From Gammaproteobacteria bacterium (GTDB lineage Bacteria > Pseudomonadota > Gammaproteobacteria > Pseudomonadales > Pseudohongiellaceae), in contig DUBM01000009.1 of the NCBI GenBank assembly GCA_012960305.1, positions 4,413 to 68,412 of the forward strand: a stretch of DNA of 64,000 nucleotides, read 5' to 3'. This document shows positions 36,579-44,863 of this stretch, piece by piece. Under the pieces are notes generated by a model. It was given only the letters and a program-made list of their open reading frames with translations. It had not been told where the DNA came from and ran no database searches. The first letter of the stretch is position 1, and each line of letters begins with the position of its first letter. Made by a program: the position numbers and the translations under genes.

Positions 36579-37067
36579 TTAACCCGTGCCTACGTAGGGA
36601 ATCAATCTCCCACAGAGGAGCACGCCGGTCCAGGTAATTAGTGAAGCATAGGCAACCGCTTTCGCGATTGGTGGAGATCCTGCCGCCAGATTCCAGGTGT
36701 GAATAATTGGATTGATCTTCCAGTAATAAAGCAGTGCATTAAGGCCAGCAAAGGCTACTAAAACCATCTTTATCTGAAATCCAATATTTACCGAATAGCG
36801 CAAGGGATCACCGCAGAAGAATAGTACTCCAGTAAATAAATTCAAGGCGAAGCCCAGAAACACGACTGGGAGAAGCTTGTGTGTGGCAATAACATTGAAG
36901 GCTCTGAAATGACCCGCCATGCGCAAATCAATAACTATCAAGCCACCCAATAATAGTGACAAACCTATAAAATGCGTAATCTCAAGAATAGGCCACAACC
37001 AATAGGTGGATTGTATCCAGAGGTTAAGAGGGCCATCAACAATGTTTAGTGCTATTGATTCCAACAT
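36579..37067 (-). CDS. DUF6644-like small membrane protein, copy 1
   Basis: 162 residues with four helices. The pattern WLWPILEITHFIGLSLLLGGLIVIDLRMAG, with Glu and His in the first helix and DLR before the loop, resembles the DUF6644 group of four-helix membrane proteins; the name is tentative. The last helix ends in GRLIPYVGTG. A paralogue lies 82 bases upstream at 37150. The His and Glu within helices would allow heme b or quinone binding, as in b561-like proteins, but this is not shown. Confidence 0.68.
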   Translation of the reverse strand: MLESIALNIVDGPLNLWIQSTYWLWPILEITHFIGLSLLLGGLIVIDLRMAGHFRAFNVIATHKLLPVVFLGFALNLFTGVLFFCGDPLRYSVNIGFQIKMVLVAFAGLNALLYYWKINPIIHTWNLAAGSPPIAKAVAYASLITWTGVLLCGRLIPYVGTG

Positions 37068-37149
37068 TTGTGATCCTGTCTAAAAAGGCTTGATGCCAAC
37101 GAGTTTAACTTCAATGAATTTTAACTTTAACGATTAGAGCCTTAGCAAT

Positions 37150-37617
37150 CTAAAGATAAGCAATTAAGCGCCCCGCAATAATAGCTGTGACCCAAAGAAG
37201 CAATGAAGCAGCAGCTAAAATTTTTATCGATCCTCTCATCACTGCCTCTTCACCGCTATCAGCTAATTCTCCGCGTAACTTAGATTGAATCACCCCCGCT
37301 ATTACCATGCCGGCAATGATGCAGGCGAGTTTTAGAAGGAATGGTGTACTACTAATAAAAGTTACTGCTTGGGAAGTGAACAACAAAATTCCAGAAACAG
37401 CATTGATGATGAAACCCATCCAGGCCATTTTGCTGAGAGGTAGAAATGCTGACGGATGCAGACCGCTGAAGAATCCAAGTAAACGCAGATCACGCATGGC
37501 AAAAATACCAACAATAATGGCCAGCCCAACAATATGGGCGCTGAGTAAGATTGGGTAAGCCCAAAGAGATTGGCCGACCCAAAGTGCGACAGAAGTGTTT
37601 TCGAGCGCACTAAACAT
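37150..37617 (-). CDS. DUF6644-like small membrane protein, copy 2
   Basis: 155 residues, four helices, with the same layout as its downstream neighbour: LWAYPILLSAHIVGLAIIVG, then MRDLRLLG, and a final AGRLIAYL. Only some residues match the other copy, so the duplication is old. The gene starts 12 bases after the stop of the 37630 DMT-family gene, so the three membrane genes are one operon. Function unknown; a heterodimer of the two copies would be a natural idea. Confidence 0.68.
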   Translation of the reverse strand: MFSALENTSVALWVGQSLWAYPILLSAHIVGLAIIVGIFAMRDLRLLGFFSGLHPSAFLPLSKMAWMGFIINAVSGILLFTSQAVTFISSTPFLLKLACIIAGMVIAGVIQSKLRGELADSGEEAVMRGSIKILAAASLLLWVTAIIAGRLIAYL

Positions 37618-37629
37618 TCATAATTCCCA

Positions 37630-38088
37630 TTATTTTCTCACGACTAAGAAGACACCTATTGCCATAAAAATCAAACCAAATACTCGCTGTAGTGTCAAAG
37701 TACTTTGTTGGGCGCCCATAAGCCCAAATTGATCAATCGTTGCCATGGACATAAGTTGACCGAGCAGCACAAAGGCAATCGCATTGCCGATGCCGAATCG
37801 CGGAGCTACCCAAGTAATGCTAAGGATGTAAAATAAGACAAATAACCCGCCTAGATAAAAATAGAACGGGGTAGAGGGTCTAGTGATGCTGTTTGGAATA
37901 CCCTCAGAAACCAGTAGATAAACCACAGCGCCAACGAAGCCAACGAAAAACAATATAGCTGCAGCTAAAGCGGAGCTTTGTAGTTTCGTCGCCAGGCTAG
38001 CATTTAGTGTAGCCATGATAGGAATGCCAATACCGGCGACTAACATTAAGATCGCATAGCTGGCAGTGTTCTGTTGCACTCCGTTCAT
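37630..38088 (-). CDS. DMT-family (DUF606/YdcZ-like) membrane protein
   Basis: 152 residues from the ATG at 38088, which has AGAGAG about ten bases upstream; an in-frame ATG at 38142 would add a hydrophilic stretch of 18 residues. Five hydrophobic helices are visible, with the family segments LMLVAGIGIPIMATLNASLA and PFYFYLGGLFVLFYI, and a late QRVFGLIFMAIGVFLVVRK. DUF606 proteins are half-size drug/metabolite transporters that work as dimers, sometimes from paired genes. Substrate unknown. It leads the small membrane-protein operon. Confidence 0.78.
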   Translation of the reverse strand: MNGVQQNTASYAILMLVAGIGIPIMATLNASLATKLQSSALAAAILFFVGFVGAVVYLLVSEGIPNSITRPSTPFYFYLGGLFVLFYILSITWVAPRFGIGNAIAFVLLGQLMSMATIDQFGLMGAQQSTLTLQRVFGLIFMAIGVFLVVRK

Positions 38089-38340
38089 CCGACTTACTCT
38101 CTGATTATAAAGTTTTTCATTCGTGGCGGTATGCTTTACCAATAACTTCTTCGAGGATGTTTTTATCTATGTCAGCTAGCTTATTAACATAGATACAACC
38201 ACTCCGTTGATCTTATGTTTTCTCATTTGTTTTAACAATCTTAATCTTTCTTTGAAATTATCAAGATAGAATACCAACGATTGTACTCTGAACGCAAAGC
38301 CGATCATGAAAATTCCAGGAATCTGAATTAGGTCTTGTTT

Positions 38341-38549
38341 TTACAGAATTTGTTCATTAGCAACATAATTAAATTCTTTACCATTGAAATTATCGAAGAA
38401 AATTTATGCGCCTGACGAGGAAAAATATCATCACGGGTGTCATATTAACTAATCCAGTTAATTAGCATAGTTAAATTCTCTGCAGCACATAGCTCTCCGG
38501 CAAGAGTTGATTTTCCAGAGCCAGAGTTACCAAAAATAAGGATATTTCT
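38341..38549 (-). pseudogene. Decayed P-loop kinase-like AAA ATPase gene
   Basis: Read from 38549, the minus strand gives RNILIFGNSGSGKSTLAGEL, a Walker A region of the shikimate/adenylate-kinase-like ATPases. This joins almost directly to TMLINWIS, which normally lies about 100 residues later, so an internal deletion removed most of the gene. TAA then replaces a probable GAA, the frame continues YDTRDDIFPRQAH, and a frameshift leads into FNGKEFNYVANEQIL and a stop at 38341. Three independent lesions show long inactivity. The family match is from memory of the C-terminal INWISEYDTRDD and NEQ pattern; no start codon is seen. Confidence 0.72.
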
Positions 38550-38623
38550 GAATTGATGGGTCCTTATTTGATGTCAGGTTTGTGTCGATGACATGACAAT
38601 AATTGTGAGAAACCGATGAACAT

Positions 38624-38654
38624 AAAAAACCCAGTTGCTTACGCTAACCGGGTT
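38624..38654 (-). terminator. Rho-independent terminator of the redoxin gene
   Basis: On the minus strand AACCCGGTT, loop, AACTGGGTT forms a 9-bp stem with one mismatch followed by TTTTTT. It lies 26 bases after the stop of the 38680-39270 gene. Confidence 0.88.
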
Positions 38655-38679
38655 CTAATTCTTCACAATTTTTTAGTGG

Positions 38680-39270
38680 CTAGAAAATTGCAACTAAACA
38701 ACCTTTTGAATCGGGAATGTCATCCATGTCTACTTGGCCGCCGGCAAGAACAACGTTGAGCGCATCTTTCAAAAAATGCTCGTTGGCGTTATTACGTTGG
38801 GTCTCATAACCCAATTGATCATTAATCGGGCCGCGGTATAAAACCTCTTTGCTTCTTGGGTTTACAATAAATACTTCGGCAGTTCTTTCAACCCCCAGTG
38901 CTTTTGCCAACTGCTGACCTTCATCTTTCATGATTGGGAAATCAATGCCGAACTCAGTTGCTTCTTTGGCGATGCGTGGAAGATTGTCTTGAATATTGGA
39001 ATTGAACATTACGAATTCAATATTCTTCGATGCAAACTCATTACGAACTTCGCGATAGTTCGGTAGTGCAATACGTGCGATTGGGCAGCCCACACCTTGC
39101 ACGTACATCACCACTAATTCACTGCTCGCGTAGGTGTCTAAAGTGTGCGTGGTACCCATGTGGTCGATTAATTCGAAATCTGGAATCGAACGTAGCCACT
39201 CATCTGCAACGGCGGCCATTGACAACGATGCAACGGCACAGGAAATGAGTATCTTGCTGAACAACTTCAT
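38680..39270 (-). CDS. Secreted redoxin-family protein
   Basis: 196 residues with a signal peptide to about VADE (23). Thioredoxin-fold redoxin domain: PDFELIDHMGTTHTL, the active-site strand MYVQGVGC62-PIAR, a KNIEFVMFNSN strand, and GVERTAEVFIVNPRSKEVLYRG. A second cysteine is near the end (KGC192LV), so a 1-Cys or atypical 2-Cys mechanism is possible. It resembles the redoxin part of the 24562 fusion (MMINPLG strand, VLLFDPQSFTVEYRG) but keeps the cysteine that the fusion lacks. Such redoxins are frequently encoded with copper-monooxygenase-like proteins; here the partner gene is 12 kb away. Confidence 0.82.
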   Translation of the reverse strand: MKLFSKILISCAVASLSMAAVADEWLRSIPDFELIDHMGTTHTLDTYASSELVVMYVQGVGCPIARIALPNYREVRNEFASKNIEFVMFNSNIQDNLPRIAKEATEFGIDFPIMKDEGQQLAKALGVERTAEVFIVNPRSKEVLYRGPINDQLGYETQRNNANEHFLKDALNVVLAGGQVDMDDIPDSKGCLVAIF

Positions 39271-39842
39271 TTAATTGCTCCTAATTCATTGGTCTATCGA
39301 TGGGTCTCTCTAGGAGACCCGGTCACGGCCAAATTACCCCAAAAACAGAGAATTATAGTAACAATAATCAAGCGGCCTTCAAATAGCAAAATCACTTCCA
39401 GTAACAGAAAGTTGCACTTCAACTAGTTTTAGGAAAATATATCGGAAAATATCTATTTATTCTATTAAAAACAATGAGATAAGAACCACAGATTACTTTT
39501 AGAAGGTAGTTACTGATAACTGTTTCAGCTATGTGCCGAGGAATGGAAACGCTAATGTAGCAATCGCTTTGAGTTAATTGATGATTGCTCCCGATTTAGC
39601 AGTTATTTCAAGCGGTTCGGCTGTATTCAGTCAGATGCCAAGGGCAGTGTTTCAATAATGGTGACGAGGCTCTCTTATCCAATATATGCCGGTGCTAACT
39701 TTGCTTCGATGACCCGTCTATGGCTCCAAGATGTCTCTTTTGCAAGAGAGCTGTAGGGCTCTTGCACGTCGCAAAATGGAGGTGGAAAGCGTATAGTGAG
39801 TTCTTAAACTCCTCCGAAGTAGCTGATTAGAAATTCTGAATT
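39271..39842. promoter_or_regulatory. Divergent intergenic region, 572 bases
   Basis: It separates the redoxin gene (minus) from the RND gene (plus), so both promoters lie here. No coding frame of note is present. One perfect 7-bp hairpin with a 10-base loop (GCAAGAG / CTCTTGC) is at 39742-39765 without a U-tract, and CGCAAAATGGAGG follows near 39769. Otherwise nothing was recognised. Confidence 0.4.
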
Positions 39843-42326
39843 ATGTCTTCACGTCTAGCCAAACTTTATAGTGATACAGTGTTTGGCAAACCCAAACTGG
39901 TCATGGTGATTCTCTTTTTGTTGATGAGCTTCTTTGCTTATCAGGTGCAAAACTTTCGTCTGGACGCCTCGGCGGATTCACTCTTATTGGAAGATGATCC
40001 GGATCTTGAATATTCCCGCAGTATAAATACCCGCTATGGAATCCGTGAATCCGTCACCATTGCCTATACACCTGAAGGAGATTTGTTTGATAGAAGTGAA
40101 CTAAACCGGCTCGGTGAGTTACTTGAAGAGCTGTTGCTAATTGATCGGGTTGAATCTGTAGACAGTATCTTGAATGTGCCGGTTTTCGAAGACACACCAC
40201 TCACTGGAATTTCAGAAAACTATCTCACCTTAACGAATGAAGATATCGACCTTGTTTCCGCACGCGAAGAAATTACCTCCAGTCCAGTTTTTCGCAATGC
40301 TGTAATCAGCCCTGACGGAAAAACGGCGGGAGTGCTGGTAAGTTTTGCGATTGATGACACCGCCCGAACACTCTTAGCTAGGCGCACTGAGTTACGGAGC
40401 CTTCAGAGAACTGGAGAAATCGGCGGAGATCAACTGAGTGAGCTGCAAAATATTGAGGCTGATTACGCTGTTCATAGTGTTTTGGCAGCAGATCGACAAC
40501 ACGAGAACATAACTGCAGTCAGAGAGACTCTTGAGCGCTATCGAGATGGTGCGCAAATTTATCTTGGTGGCGCGCCGATGATTGCAGATGACTTAGTCAC
40601 CTTTGTGCAAAGTGATTTGAGTAATTTTAGTTCCGCCGTTGTGCTACTCATAATCTTTGCTCTTGGTTTAATTTTTCGGAAGATACGTTGGGTTGCTCTA
40701 CCACTTGCATGTTGTGTGGTAGCAGGAACCATAATGGTGGGTGTATTGGGTTTGATGGATTGGCGAGTAACCGTTGTATCCTCCAATTTTATTTCTCTGC
40801 TGCTAATTATTACTATCTCCTTAACTGTTCATCTCACTGTTCGTTATCGAGAACTTAGAGCAACCCGGCACTTCAGTAATCACGACAAATTGCTACAACA
40901 CTCTGTGCTCAGTATGTTTCGTCCTTGCCTCTATACAGCACTAACCACAGCGGTAGCTTTCGGCTCTTTAATTGTGAGTGGTATTTTGCCCATCATAACC
41001 TTTGGCTGGATGATGATGATGGGCGTGGCGACGGCCCTGATAGTAACCTTTACTTTATTTCCCGCGGTAATGAGTTCGATCAATAAAGACGAGACCGAGT
41101 ATTCTCCAAATCTGAAATTCAACCTTACTTCTGCGCTTGCCAATTTTACGGAGAAAATGCGTGGCAAAATTCTGGTACTTTATTTCTTAGTCTTGTTGTT
41201 TAGTCTAATTGGCTTAGGTCAGCTGCGTGTTGAAAATAGTTTTATCGACTATTTTCGCGAGAGTACTGAAATATTCCAGGGCATGAGTTTGTTCGATGAC
41301 AAGCTCGGTGGCACTCTCTCTTTTGACGTTGTAGTTGATTTAGCGGCTGATGAAGAAGCGTTCGACGACGGCTTCGGCGATGATTTCGGAGGCGGATTTG
41401 ACGATGGTTTCGACGATAATGATGACGCCTACTGGTTTACCGCCCCGAAAATGGATCAGGTTAAAGCCATACATCAATATCTGGACAATGACCCGCAAAC
41501 AGGAAAAGTGCTTTCATTCGGCGCTGTAATTGAACTTGCAGAAATTCTCAATGGTAATCAAGCGATCGATGGATTGCTTTGGGCCGTATTGTATAACCGT
41601 ATTCCGGAAACTCTAAAAGAAACGGTGGTGAATCCATTTATTTCAATTGATGAGAACCAGCTGCGGTTCAATGTTCGAGTCATCGAATCTGCTGATGATC
41701 TGAATCGCAATGAGTTGCTCCAGCGAATCGAAACTGGAATCGAACAAGAGTTTGGCTTTGAAGATGAACAGGTCGAACTGACTGGTATATTGGTTATGTA
41801 CAATAATGTTTTGCAGAGTTTGTTCCAATCGCAAATTCTCACCCTTGGTGTCGTTATGTTCGCCATAATGCTGATGTTTCTTGTGCTATTTCGATCTTTG
41901 AAGATCGCTTTCATTTGCATAATTCCAAACGCCATAGCCGCTGCATTCGTACTGGGCATAATGGGTTGGCTTGGAATTCCTTTAGACATTATGACGATTA
42001 CGATTGCAGCGATTTCCGTGGGCATCGGCGTCGATAACACTATTCATTACATGCACAGATTCAAACGAGAATTTCCACGCTTTGGTAATTATCGAGATAC
42101 CATGTTTTTCTGCCATAACAGCATTGGTCGCGCTATGTATTTTACGTCCATGACCATTATCGCCGGCTTCTCAATATTGGCTTTGTCGAATTTTATTCCA
42201 ACCATAGTTTTTGGTTTGTTAACCAGCCTTGCTATGTTGGTTGCTTTGATTGGCTCGCTCACGCTATTGCCTCAATTGCTTATTACCTTTAAGCCCTTAG
42301 GAGTAGAATCTGCGGAGCTGCAGTAA
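39843..42326 (+). CDS. RND/MMPL superfamily transporter with acidic periplasmic insert
   Basis: 827 residues in two six-helix halves. Helix motifs LLIITISLTVHLTVRYREL in the first half and SVGIGVDNTIHYMHRFKRE in the second mark the RND fold. The large loops lie at about 40-250 and 465-655. Between residues 506 and 530 the second loop has a run rich in Asp, Gly and Phe (DDGFGDDFGGGF and DDGFDDNDDAYWF), which might bind calcium. No adaptor gene is adjacent. It is a distant paralogue of the 27190 protein and probably exports a lipid or hydrophobic compound. A short lipid-anchored cytochrome gene follows. Confidence 0.87.
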   Translation: MSSRLAKLYSDTVFGKPKLVMVILFLLMSFFAYQVQNFRLDASADSLLLEDDPDLEYSRSINTRYGIRESVTIAYTPEGDLFDRSELNRLGELLEELLLIDRVESVDSILNVPVFEDTPLTGISENYLTLTNEDIDLVSAREEITSSPVFRNAVISPDGKTAGVLVSFAIDDTARTLLARRTELRSLQRTGEIGGDQLSELQNIEADYAVHSVLAADRQHENITAVRETLERYRDGAQIYLGGAPMIADDLVTFVQSDLSNFSSAVVLLIIFALGLIFRKIRWVALPLACCVVAGTIMVGVLGLMDWRVTVVSSNFISLLLIITISLTVHLTVRYRELRATRHFSNHDKLLQHSVLSMFRPCLYTALTTAVAFGSLIVSGILPIITFGWMMMMGVATALIVTFTLFPAVMSSINKDETEYSPNLKFNLTSALANFTEKMRGKILVLYFLVLLFSLIGLGQLRVENSFIDYFRESTEIFQGMSLFDDKLGGTLSFDVVVDLAADEEAFDDGFGDDFGGGFDDGFDDNDDAYWFTAPKMDQVKAIHQYLDNDPQTGKVLSFGAVIELAEILNGNQAIDGLLWAVLYNRIPETLKETVVNPFISIDENQLRFNVRVIESADDLNRNELLQRIETGIEQEFGFEDEQVELTGILVMYNNVLQSLFQSQILTLGVVMFAIMLMFLVLFRSLKIAFICIIPNAIAAAFVLGIMGWLGIPLDIMTITIAAISVGIGVDNTIHYMHRFKREFPRFGNYRDTMFFCHNSIGRAMYFTSMTIIAGFSILALSNFIPTIVFGLLTSLAMLVALIGSLTLLPQLLITFKPLGVESAELQ

Positions 42327-42436
42327 TCGTTTATGAGACGAATGACCTTGCGCGCTTGAATTAGCTCGCGTAGCTAGCTACCCTGCCCAAGGCCTAAGCC
42401 GACAGGTTCTAGCAATTATTAGAAGGAAGTGATTCG

Positions 42437-42808
42437 TTGCGATTGTTTGTACTAAGTTGTGCTTTGCTTACTCTTTTAGTTTCCTGTGGCGATAATGGGA
42501 TTTATAGTGAACTAACAATAGTGGAAGGTTTTATGGCAGACCCCGTTGCGGTGGCGAGAGGCGAAGCTCTTTTTGTTGGATCTTGTTCGAGTTATTGCCA
42601 CAAGGCGACGCCAGAGGCAACTGATGCACTTTTCTTGTTCGATTGTGAATGGAAACATGGCGGGGAAGACCAAAATATATTTGACATAGTTACCACCGGT
42701 GTACCAAATACCAGAATGGTAGGTTTTGGTAGAAACTTTCCAGAAGGTGATGATGACCTTTGGAAGATAATAGCTTATTTACGTACGAACCAACCACACT
42801 GCACGTAG
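42437..42808 (+). CDS. Lipid-anchored c-type cytochrome with CX3CH heme motif
   Basis: 123 residues from a TTG at 42437, with AAGGAAG upstream. Lipoprotein signal ending LLVSC (Cys17). The heme site reads C50-S-S-Y-C54-H55, that is CX3CH rather than CXXCH; codons TGT TCG AGT TAT TGC CAC are unambiguous. Further conserved pieces are FLFDCEWKHGG and ITTGVPNTRMVGFG-like sequence with a probable Met ligand, then IIAYLRTNQPHCT. Two extra cysteines (in FDCEW and PHCT) may form a disulfide. It likely shuttles electrons in the periplasm. The CX3CH spacing is known in a few cytochromes; attachment needs an unusually tolerant lyase. Confidence 0.8.
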   Translation: MRLFVLSCALLTLLVSCGDNGIYSELTIVEGFMADPVAVARGEALFVGSCSSYCHKATPEATDALFLFDCEWKHGGEDQNIFDIVTTGVPNTRMVGFGRNFPEGDDDLWKIIAYLRTNQPHCT

Positions 42809-42889
42809 TTCACAGTAATCATTTATATTAAAGCGGGCGGCTACTTTTAATAAATTGAAATTAGATTAATAGAATGGGAATTAAAAAGC

Positions 42890-43489
42890 ATGGTAATGGG
42901 AAACAATACCCTCGAGTCGGGAAAAGAAGGTGAAAAGAATACTGAGAGTACAGATTTTATTGATGAGAAACTTTTTAAGTCTCGCGCCATAACTATATTT
43001 GGCGAAATTAATGATAAACTCGCCCAAGCAGTAACGGCAAAATTGTTAGCTCTTGCAGCGGATAATGATGATCCGATTACTATCTACATAAGTTCTCCAG
43101 GGGGCCATGTAGAATCAGGTGACGTAATCTACGATATGATCAAATTTATTGAGCCAGAAGTTAAGGTTATCGGTACTGGCTGGGTTGCCAGTGCCGCGAC
43201 TACAATCTACCTTGCTGCAGATAAAGAAAATCGTTTTTCTCTTCCAAACACTCGTTTTCTAGTTCATCAACCTCTAGGCGGCGCTCGGGGAGATGCTACA
43301 GATATAGCAATTCAAGCAGAAGAAATAGTAAAGATGCGTGGCCGAATTAATCAATTAGTGGCCGACGAAACTGGTCAGCCACTAGAGAGAGTTGCAAAAG
43401 ATACCGACCGGGATTACTGGATGACAGCAGATGAAGCGATTGAATATGGCATAGTTAATAAAATAGTTAAATCGATTGCAGAAATTTAG
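42890..43489 (+). CDS. ClpP-family serine protease, orphan paralogue
   Basis: 199 residues. ClpP fold with the triad S101 (GWVAS-AAT), H126 (FLVHQPLGG) and D171 (KDTDRD). The oxyanion strand ISSPGGHVESG is intact. The nucleophile context GWVASAAT differs from the GMASMGA of the housekeeping enzyme, and no clpX or lon is adjacent, so this is a second ClpP rather than the main gene. The N-terminus lacks an obvious propeptide site. It may degrade particular targets together with another Clp ATPase or act in mixed ClpP1/ClpP2 rings. The next features are a hairpin and convergent genes. Confidence 0.88.
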   Translation: MVMGNNTLESGKEGEKNTESTDFIDEKLFKSRAITIFGEINDKLAQAVTAKLLALAADNDDPITIYISSPGGHVESGDVIYDMIKFIEPEVKVIGTGWVASAATTIYLAADKENRFSLPNTRFLVHQPLGGARGDATDIAIQAEEIVKMRGRINQLVADETGQPLERVAKDTDRDYWMTADEAIEYGIVNKIVKSIAEI

Positions 43490-43503
43490 CACGTCAACCG
43501 AAG

Positions 43504-43521
43504 TTTAGTGCTTCCACTAAA
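43504..43521. repeat. Short hairpin between convergent genes
   Basis: TTTAGTG-CTTC-CACTAAA is a perfect 7-bp stem with a 4-base loop, 15 bases after the clpP-like stop and 22 bases before the stop of the convergent gene. There is no U-tract, so a weak or Rho-assisted terminator is the likeliest role. Confidence 0.45.
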
Positions 43522-43542
43522 GTTGAGCGGTGCGCTTAGGCT

Positions 43543-43965
43543 TCATTCTACTTTCTTAAAAACTGCCTGGCGATTCTTCGCTAGCGCGCATACCACCATA
43601 AAATCCGGCATACATGTCGCAGCAAATGCTACAGCAGTGATTGGATTAATGAGTTCCGCTTGGATTATTCCTTTTACGCCGGCATACTCCACATTGACTC
43701 GAACAATATTGCCATCAACTTCGCCATCCTGACTAGTCCAGACAAAACCTAGTGACTCAATTTGAACTACTTTCATCACATTATTTTCAACCGATACTCC
43801 TATCTTAAATAGCGTACCTTCACCAACCCAATCGCCATTCCAGTCTGTTGATTGAATAGTTTGAGCCAAACTTGATGTAGGGAAACTAAAAACCATTAAC
43901 AATAGCAGCAGGCAATAATATTTTCTGAATAATGCTGCTGATTTTAAATCAATATGTTTGTACAA
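43543..43965 (-). CDS. Small secreted protein, unknown
   Basis: 140 residues, not recognised. A signal peptide is clear (hydrophobic 17-32, ending SSLAQ at 35). The mature part starts DWNGDWVGEGTLF and is beta-rich, with an MKVVQIESLGFVWTSQDGEVDG stretch like small lipocalin-type domains, and two cysteines (AATCMPDF, VVCALAK) that could form a disulfide. It overlaps the end of the NnrU gene by 17 bases, so the two are co-expressed. Confidence 0.65.
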   Translation of the reverse strand: MYKHIDLKSAALFRKYYCLLLLLMVFSFPTSSLAQTIQSTDWNGDWVGEGTLFKIGVSVENNVMKVVQIESLGFVWTSQDGEVDGNIVRVNVEYAGVKGIIQAELINPITAVAFAATCMPDFMVVCALAKNRQAVFKKVE

Positions 43966-44545
43966 AATCTAATCCCACTCCGAACAGTTGACCATGAAAA
44001 AGGCTAATAACTACATAAAAACTGAGACCACTGATTAGCGAAATAGTGTCCCACTTAAGTAATTCCCAGATGTTCTTTACTTGCTGGGTCATGCCTTGGT
44101 CTCCTGCCTTAGCTTGCACCCCCAAGCGTAGGAATTTAAATCCCGCCCATAAGGTAAAACTGAGAAACAAAATTATCGAAGCAAGGTCGCCGTTAGACCA
44201 TAGATGCGCCAAACCCCAAAAAGTTACACCTAACAGCATTGGATTACGCAGATACTTGCGTAAATTCGACATGGGCAGGTTTCCAGCAACAACCAGCACG
44301 GCTGCAGGAATCATAAGAACGTGACTCACCATACGCAGCTCAAAGATAGGCTGCCAAACCATGGTGAATTCAGCGATGGACTTCCCCCAGACAATGAGCC
44401 CGACCCCACCAACACTCACAAAGCTGTAGAGCCCCATATAAGCACCCTGGGAAGGCAAGACATTGATAGTTTTCTGGCGAATTCCTAGCTCCCGAGATAA
44501 ATGCGGAACAAAGAATAGAATTAAACCCAAGCAGAGGATGATCAA
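43949..44545 (-). CDS. NnrU family membrane protein
   Basis: 198 residues with five to six membrane helices. The NnrU core is clear: LRKYLRNPMLLGVTFWGLAHLWSNGDLASIILFLSFTLWA. The start is a TTG (MIILCLGLILFFVPHLSREL), which matches the family N-terminus. NnrU is linked with nitrite/NO reduction in alphaproteobacteria and with 15-cis-zeta-carotene isomerase (Z-ISO) in plants; in marine bacteria the role is unsettled, and heme b binding through the membrane histidines is likely. No denitrification gene is seen nearby. Confidence 0.85.
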   Translation of the reverse strand: MIILCLGLILFFVPHLSRELGIRQKTINVLPSQGAYMGLYSFVSVGGVGLIVWGKSIAEFTMVWQPIFELRMVSHVLMIPAAVLVVAGNLPMSNLRKYLRNPMLLGVTFWGLAHLWSNGDLASIILFLSFTLWAGFKFLRLGVQAKAGDQGMTQQVKNIWELLKWDTISLISGLSFYVVISLFHGQLFGVGLDFVQTY

Positions 44546-44741
44546 GTTGTTAACCGCTGTCGACGTTGCTGGAAGCTCAGTGTATCACGGCCTGCGAGCC
44601 AACAAAGATAACATCATTGTTACTGATTCTTATCTTAAAAAGGCAGCATTATGCTGTTAAGTCTTCGAATGTACTTTGTGAAGAATGGAAAAGCCTTTAG
44701 TAAACCATTTATGATCACAAGCCTATTAGCATTACGCAGAT

Positions 44742-44770
44742 AAAAAAAGAGATCGAAGTCGATCCCTTTT
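44742..44770 (-). terminator. Rho-independent terminator of the molybdenum hydroxylase operon
   Basis: On the minus strand GGGATCG-ACTT-CGATCTC forms a 7-bp stem (one G-U) and is followed by seven T. It lies about 95 bases after the stop of the 44864 gene. Confidence 0.85.
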
Positions 44771-44863
44771 AGTCCTAACTATCGTTCACTCTTATTCTCT
44801 TTTACCGGCTTTTCCACTCTCAACTATTTTAATGATGCTAGCTATGTGTGGAACCAGTCATCA

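Noticed and set aside
38176..38307. 43-codon minus-strand frame rich in Lys and Leu
   Set aside because: Could be a small protein, but it has no ribosome binding site and lies beside a decayed gene; left uncalled.
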